From Lucinisca nassula (taxonomy: Eukaryota; Mollusca; Bivalvia; Lucinida; Lucinidae): 64,000 nucleotides of DNA. Where the stretch lies: the NCBI GenBank assembly GCA_963580285.1, contig OY757011.1, forward strand, positions 155,547,245 through 155,611,244, read 5' to 3'. Under the pieces are notes generated by a model that searched no databases, was not told where the DNA came from, and was given only the letters and a program-made list of their open reading frames with translations. Below, piece by piece: positions 59,701 through 64,000 of the stretch; position 1 is the stretch's first letter, and every line of letters starts with the position of its first letter. A program made the position numbers and the translations under genes.

Positions 59701-62032
59701 GGAATACTTTTATGAAAAAAAAATGACAAATTATGCTCCGTTTTGGACTGCGACAGTTTAACATAGGAAAAAAAGCTTGTAAGCAAAATATCTCAAGTAC
59801 CGCACAGGCTAGGCTCTTGTAATTTTGAAGGCAGTTTGGGAACACTGTGTAGTTGACCTGATTACATTTTTATATGAAAAAATGGCCAAATTATGGCCCT
59901 CTGTGTAGGCATTTTAGCATAGGAAGTGTACGTATGCAAAATAGCTAACAACTGCTTGGGTTAGGCTCTTGACACTTTGCAGGCAGTTTGAAACTAATGT
60001 GAAGATGACCTGATTAAATTTTTGTATAATTTTATGAAACTTGAAATTATGAAAGTTTGACCAAATAGTGCCCCTTTGTGGGCTAAGGCTTTTTTGGCAC
60101 AAGAAAAAAAAAACTCTGACATTGAATGACTTCCCTCAGTAAATGTTTTCCATTCAATGCTGGCGGACCAAGCATATGGGTGGGGGCACTGATTTTTAAA
60201 AACACACATTTCTAGTTCCTTTTATAATTCAGGGGGGGGGGGGTCTTTCAACAGGAAGACTTTGCTTCCAGAGATAGGAAATTCTCTCCTTTAACCCATT
60301 TTATATTAGAAATGAATGCCTATTATCAAACATTACTGTACATGGCATCTGATCAGGGCCTCCACTGTTTGCAAAAATTTCAGCCATTCAAAAATCAGTT
60401 TCTAAAATTGCCTAAACCTGGTACCCCTAATTTTTTAAATTGACTCCTGCTATATTTAATGTGGAAGATTCCATTCAGTACAAAAAGGGTTGATATTGTT
60501 ACCCATTTTGGAAGCAATGTGTTTTGTATTCAATATTAATCCTTATCTTGCTGTTCACGACAACCCCTATCTTTGCAAACAGTGTAGATCCAGATCAGAT
60601 GGCTTCTGAAGAAGCCATCTGATCAGGATCTACACTGTTTGGCATTCAGTGTATGAATTTGTAGCAATAAATTACATCAAGTAATTTGACTGGTTGATAG
60701 ACAGAAATGGGTGTAGCTTAAATGAATATTCAGCAAGATAAGGGTTAAGGCCACCCCACTAATGGGACCATTTTTGTTTTAATAACTATTTTACTGCATT
60801 TTGTGCCTAAAATAGATGCTTTTTGCCTTTTGCCTGTTCTTGTAGATGTTGCCATGTCTCTTAATGACACCGAGGTGAAACTTTTCAAGAAGCAGGGACC
60901 CAAGTGGACAGAGACTGGTTCTCTCACAGAACATGGTCAGAGAGTTACTGGGATAGACTGGGCACCTAAGAGTAATAGAATCGTAACATGTGGTGCTGTG
61001 AGTAAATTGCTTTATAGCCTTGATTTTTTAAGTTTGAAAAATGTCAAGATCAGAATGACTTCCTCTGGCAGGGTACTCATGCATTGTAGTGTAATAATAA
61101 CCATATTACAATACATGTAATTGTAAATACATTACATACATGTACCTGGTGTAAAAAAAAAAGTAACATACATGTATGGTCCTCAGTTACAATGGAAATA
61201 TTATAGGTTAACCCATTGCATGCAGGAAACCCCTAAAGGGGTACATTGGCAAACAGTGTAGGCCTAGATCAGATGTCGCAGAATGCGGCATCTGATTGGG
61301 GCCTCCACTATTTGCTAACAGAAATTTCTGTCAAAAATAGAATAAATTCGAAAAAATAGGCCTGACACTCCATATGACAAATGGACTTGTCCAACATACA
61401 CAATAGAACAGTCCACTAATAGGTTAAAAGCACTACTTTGGATAAAGATTATCAGAATACCAATATTACAAGTTGTAAGAGCAGACAGAAATGTCATTTT
61501 GAGGTTTATTGTTGGGCATCACAAGGCAGTGTCCGGTGATTGTGGGAACTTACTTTTTCCATCCAAAACTTGTGATTGATTTGTTTTACTTACTAGTATG
61601 GTACATAAAACTGCATCATCTGTCAAAATGACAGATTTATTTCCATTCACATGTTGGAGTTACAGAAGCATTCATAAAAATAACATCAGTTTATATTTGG
61701 CATTTTATGCTTACCCTCAGGGTTAATATAAAATGATATTGTTTTGATAATATTTTACTGAACCAAAGTTACTATGAGGAGTGTAAGAGAGAAAAATGTT
61801 GCACCAGTAAAACCACAGTAAGACAGAAAAATCTAACATCCATGAAAACCACAGTTAATCTGGTCTGGTTTGCAAGAAGAAATACATATACAAGTATACT
61901 ACAGTTCTTTTTTCCTCAATTTTCAGGACAGGAATGCCTATGTATGGACTGAAGAGAAAGGTACATGGAGGCCTCACTTGGTAATCCTTAGAATCAACAG
62001 GGCAGCTACTTGTGTATGTTGGTCTCCAGAGG
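53721..62032 (+). CDS. ARPC1: ARPC1, Arp2/3 complex subunit 1 (WD40), first three coding exons, 3' incomplete
   Basis: Joining 53721-53787, 60846-60997 and 61927-62032 gives 108 codons plus one base, all phases consistent. The protein starts [18 protein letters not shown], then [50 protein letters not shown] and [18 protein letters not shown]. These are the first two WD40 repeats of ARPC1A/ARPC1B, aligning without gaps (family length ~370 residues; the remainder lies beyond the window). Known role: ARPC1 is the beta-propeller subunit of the Arp2/3 complex, which nucleates branched actin. Intron 1 is 7.1 kb and full of Helitron-like elements and MITEs; intron 2 is 0.9 kb. The gene is head-to-head with Canopy. 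Confidence 0.96.
53815..54185 (+). repeat. Interspersed repeat, second copy of the 10289-10775 family
   Basis: TTTCTGCTGTTCATGAAAGTA, GTGGGTCGCATGCAAAG, ATTCTTTGCCCCTCATCAC, TGACGTCACTTGACGTCATTG, GTTCATGCAAGTATGAACTAC. Confidence 0.7.
54208..54403 (+). repeat. MITE family A, right end lost
   Basis: TTAA at 54204-54207, CCCTTGTCCTGCTG, ending CAGCAGGACAA without the final GGTTAA. Confidence 0.75.
54411..54870 (+). repeat. Second copy of the GCCGGATCCGGCGTA repeat
   Basis: Matches 33706-34380: GCCGAATCCGGCGTACTTG, TGACTGTTTTGTTTCCGGA, GGATTATCGGTAATTTG. Confidence 0.6.
55050..55350 (+). repeat. Fragment of a GTCCGTCCGTC tandem-core element
   Basis: TTTGTCCCCAAATGGGGC hairpin (55058-55075), GTACGTCCGTCCGTC, GGGTGGGCCCATGGGGGG. 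Start of an element whose remainder is missing. Confidence 0.4.
55418..55612 (+). repeat. MITE family A, decayed
   Basis: TTTAAACCCATATCCTGATG ... TGATTAGATGGAAGCCATC ... GTTAAGCAGAATAAGAG. Confidence 0.45.
55970..57941 (+). mobile_element. Helitron-like non-autonomous element with two tandem core families
   Basis: 5' hairpin ATGCCCCCGCATCATATGATGCCGGGGGCAT, a (TACG)n tract at 56066-56105, four ~160-bp units with CACCCATGCC and CTCAAGGTCAAGGTCA (56200-56960), six ~150-bp units with AACTTCACACAAATGTTCC (56990-57840), then GGGGGCATCTGTGTCGTCTGG and CACATTTCTAGTT (hairpin plus CTAG). Short open frames here are by-products. Confidence 0.72.
58043..60216 (+). mobile_element. One or two Helitron-like elements with decayed ~130-bp tandem core
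   Basis: First start TTATGCCCCAAACTTCAAAG-AAGTTGTGAGGGCATA; a partial end GCACTTTCTAGTA at 59278-59290; new starts at 59335 and 59372 (AACTTCAACAAAGTTGTGGGGGCATA); final end GGGTGGGGGCACTG...ACACATTTCTAGTT at 60178-60216. The core repeats AGCAAGATATCTCAAAAAC and GATGACCTGATTAACTTTTG. A TTAA MITE is nested at 58783-58995. Confidence 0.65.
58783..58995 (+). repeat. MITE family B, TTAA-flanked
   Basis: TTAA at 58779-58782 and 58996-58999; ends CCCATTGAGTACC and GGCACTAAAAGGG. Confidence 0.85.
60295..60490 (+). repeat. MITE family B
   Basis: TTAA at 60291-60294, CCCATTTTATATTAG ... CAGTACAAAAAGGG then TTGA, one base off TTAA. Confidence 0.7.
60540..60744 (+). repeat. MITE family A, TTAA-flanked, ~100 bp before ARPC1 exon 2
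   Basis: TTAA at 60536-60539 and 60745-60748; right end CAGCAAGATAAGGG; palindrome GATGGCTTCTGAAGAAGCCATC. Confidence 0.85.
60846..60997 (+). CDS. ARPC1: ARPC1 coding exon 2
   Basis: 2 + 150 nt between ttgtag and gtgagt, residues 23-73: [14 protein letters not shown], then [17 protein letters not shown]. The first WD40 repeat ends and the second starts here. Confidence 0.96.
61212..61423 (+). repeat. MITE family B in ARPC1 intron 2
   Basis: TTAA at 61208-61211 and 61424-61427; CCCATTGCATGCAGG start; hairpin AGATGTCGCAGAATGCGGCATCT at 61271-61293; right end ACAGTCCACTAATAGG diverges from the family. Confidence 0.75.
61428..61926 (+). other. ARPC1 intron 2 remainder
   Basis: No repeat boundary recognised; ends in the acceptor of exon 3. 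Confidence 0.5.
61927..62032 (+). CDS. ARPC1: ARPC1 coding exon 3
   Basis: 105 + 1 nt between tttcag and gtaagt, residues 74-108: [40 protein letters not shown] is a near-invariant ARPC1 signature. The next exon lies outside the window. Confidence 0.96.
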
Positions 62033-62139
62033 GTAAGTTCAAACTTCGGTGTAGAATCATATGACTGATGTCCAATCTGTCGTCTTTGAATTTAGACATG
62101 TCCATTTTTTTCAATATGGGTGTGTCATCAAAATTATTA

Positions 62140-62212
62140 ATTGGATAGCAAACAGTGTTGATCCTGATGAGATGGCTCATTATGAGCCATCTCATCAGGA
62201 AATGCACTTTTT
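62140..62212 (+). repeat. Family-A palindrome core
   Basis: AACAGTGTTGATCCTGATGAG-ATGGCTCATTATGAGCCATCTCATCAGG, the central hairpin without the TTAA ends. Confidence 0.6.
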
Positions 62213-62227
62213 GCATAGGCACATGTA

Positions 62228-62530
62228 GATCCGTGATAGCTCAGTGGTTGATGCACTTGCCTCTGATGCTAAAGGCCCCTGATTTGATTCCCGATGGCAG
62301 TTATAAAATTGGCGTGTCCGAACATGCTCCAGTGGCATCATTTGCAGGGATGAATGTCACAAAATGCACCGTCCTTAGGCTGGAGGCCCCCTGTGCAGGG
62401 AGAACCATCCCCTGTGCAGGTGAAAGATCCCTACCATAATTACATGATTACTGTGTAGGCTTTCATCCTGCAAATCTGGAGTGTATATAATGTACACCTG
62501 CCGAAAATGCCCGTGAGGGCGAAGGCAGCA
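62228..62530 (+). mobile_element. tRNA-derived SINE, family S3
   Basis: CCGTGATAGCTCAGTGG head, GATTTGATTCCCG box B, GTGTCCGAACATGCTCCAG, ACATGATTACTGTGTAGGC; an A-rich tail follows. Confidence 0.75.
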
Positions 62531-62734
62531 TTTGAAGAAAGAAAAAAAAAAGAAAAATCTGTACTCACCTAAAGAATGTAAAAAGGGTTAAAACATACAC
62601 AAAATCAGACTGATCATATCAGGAAAAAAAGCATGCTTTATAAAAAAAGGCAACCAGCAAATGCTCAGTTCTGCCTGCATATCAGTGTAGGCTGATCAGA
62701 GCATTTCTGTCTACATGACCAGTCTGTCCCTGGG

Positions 62735-63035
62735 ACAAACAGCCCCACCCATCAGGGCTTGGAGAGATACAGTGTAGATATGGCTGCATGGTGCTTCTGT
62801 GCAGATCTGAAACTCACCAAACTTTTGAGTAATGGTAAGCAGCTTAGACTGTCTAAACCTGCACGAGTCAGTCCATCCCTTAAACCCTAGTGGTTACTTT
62901 TGGTGGTAGGGCTTGAGATGCCTTTTCATCTCAATGTTGGGTAAAAGTCTCACAAAAATCAGAAGCAATTTGTCCAAAATGACCTGAATAGTGATGATGG
63001 GGATGTAAAACACTCAACACAAACAAACAAACAGT
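62735..63035 (+). mobile_element. SINE family S4
   Basis: CAGCCCCACCCATCAGGGC head, GGCTGCATGGTGCTTC, GGGCTTGAGATGCC, AACAAACAAACAG tail. Confidence 0.72.
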
Positions 63036-63342
63036 CATGGCTCCTGTATGGTTCTCCAGGCACATAGACTTATTGTTTCTTAACTGGTTAGAGAGCCCCA
63101 AAGGCACAATTTATCACAGTGCAGCTTTAACACATGTCTTATTATAAATTATTCCAGTTTACTGGACAAGTGTTGTTACCTTAGAATTCTAAGGAAATAT
63201 GAGCCACATCATGAGAAAACATGTTTTTGCCATTCGTAAACAACAGTGTTGCAGACCAACCTGCACACCCATGCAGTCTGATCAACACCTTAGTGTTTGC
63301 CGTATTGATAGTGCAATATATAGAGGATCTTACATGAATGTT

Positions 63343-63452
63343 CATGTATTGTTGAATTTATTAAACGAGTTGTGGAAAAGGGATAAAATGCGAGGCTTGC
63401 CGAGCATTTTATCCCTTTTCTTCAACGAGTTTAATAAATTCAATAATACATG
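63343..63452. repeat. Long hairpin (49-bp arms)
   Basis: Arms 63343-63391 and 63404-63452 with few mismatches around the loop GAGGCTTGCCGA: TTGAATTTATTAAACGAG, then GGGATAAAATGC, and the inverse. Probably the heart of a palindromic MITE; its outer ends were not found. Confidence 0.7.
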
Positions 63453-63807
63453 AGCACGAATGCAAGATTCTATTTATCATATGACATTCAAAATGCATTT
63501 TATTCACGATTGTTTACCAAAATTGCAATATTTTGCCATTAGTAAACGCGACGTCGTTAAGGACGTCGTACATATAACGTTACGAGGCGTTTCTAACTAA
63601 TTTGCATATTTAATTCACTAGTGGATTATCGAAAATATTACATGGCGTTATTACACTCTCAGACACGACGTCATATGATAAATCTAGATTCTTAATCCAA
63701 AACTTCAAGACTCTTTGCTAGTATGTGTAGCTGAATAGGCTGGTTTGTGTCTTTCCTGGTCAGAAACCCCAAAGACAGTGTTTTCTTGACAGGGCTCATG
63801 TATTTAA

Positions 63808-63998
63808 CCCTTCTCTTGCTGAATATTCAGTTAAGCCACACCCATTTCTGCCTTTGAACCAATCAGATTACCTGATGTAATTTGTTCCTACTAATTCATA
63901 AATTGAATGTCAAACAGTGTAGATCCTGATCAGATGGCTGATCTGGATCTGCACTGTTTGCAAAGAAAAGGGTTGTCGTGAACAGCAGGATAAGAGTT
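63808..63998 (-). repeat. MITE family A, TTAA-flanked on the left, ends at the window edge
   Basis: TTAA at 63804-63807, CCCTTCTCTTGCTG, GATCAGATGGC-TGATCTGGATC centre, CAGCAGGATAAGAG right end. Confidence 0.8.
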
Positions 63999-64000
63999 GG

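Noticed and set aside
1..64000. CRISPR array, bacterial operons or phage
   Set aside because: The tandem repeats have long, variable units without spacer structure, and both real genes are animal genes with spliceosomal introns.

Overview
The window is nuclear DNA from an animal, most likely a bivalve mollusc. The two genes I can build have metazoan exon-intron structure, with GT-AG introns of 0.9 to 23 kb. The surroundings are what lophotrochozoan, especially bivalve, genomes carry: several tRNA-derived SINEs, CR1-like retrotransposon tails, TTAA-flanked MITEs, and Helitron- or 'pearl'-like non-autonomous elements built around tandem cores. The species assignment is inference. Most long open frames are repeats read by chance.

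Two divergently transcribed genes organise the window. On the minus strand, a complete Canopy-family gene (CNPY3/CNPY4, also called PRAT4; an ER-lumen, saposin-like chaperone cofactor) runs from its start codon at 48810 to its stop at 4449. It has seven exons and encodes 248 residues, with a signal peptide, six cysteines, a lysine-rich tail and a C-terminal KEEL. On the plus strand, ARPC1 (the WD40 subunit of the Arp2/3 actin-nucleating complex) starts at 53721; its first three coding exons are present and it runs out of the window. An ETS-like/YY1-like motif near 49.1 kb, between the two starts, could be a shared promoter.

Repeats by region: 1-3.5 kb, a tandem array with terminal palindromes; 4-8 kb, MITEs and a mobile-element core interrupted by an unclassified 506-bp insert; 9-14 kb, tandem ~150-bp cores; 14.1-14.5 kb, decayed tandem copies of the end of Canopy exon 5; 15-17.6 kb, a SINE and an AGGCTATAC-type array; 18-23 kb, the second 506-bp insert, MITEs and another core array; 23.9-25.3 kb, a Helitron-like element; 26-31.6 kb, retrotransposon relics and two arrays with GACGGACA tails; 32-47 kb, a mosaic of segmental duplications and SINEs containing two hammerhead ribozyme motifs (39.1 and 41.8 kb); 47-53 kb, CR1-like relics and a fold-back transposon with an 8-bp target duplication; 54-64 kb, ARPC1 introns filled by Helitron-like elements and TTAA MITEs.

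The observations most worth following are the two well-formed hammerhead ribozymes (with a third, decayed copy), the tandem partial duplication of a Canopy exon with its splice donor, the fold-back element at 50.0-51.3 kb, the pair of same-length 506-bp elements, and a SINE filled-site/empty-site pair inside a segmental duplication.
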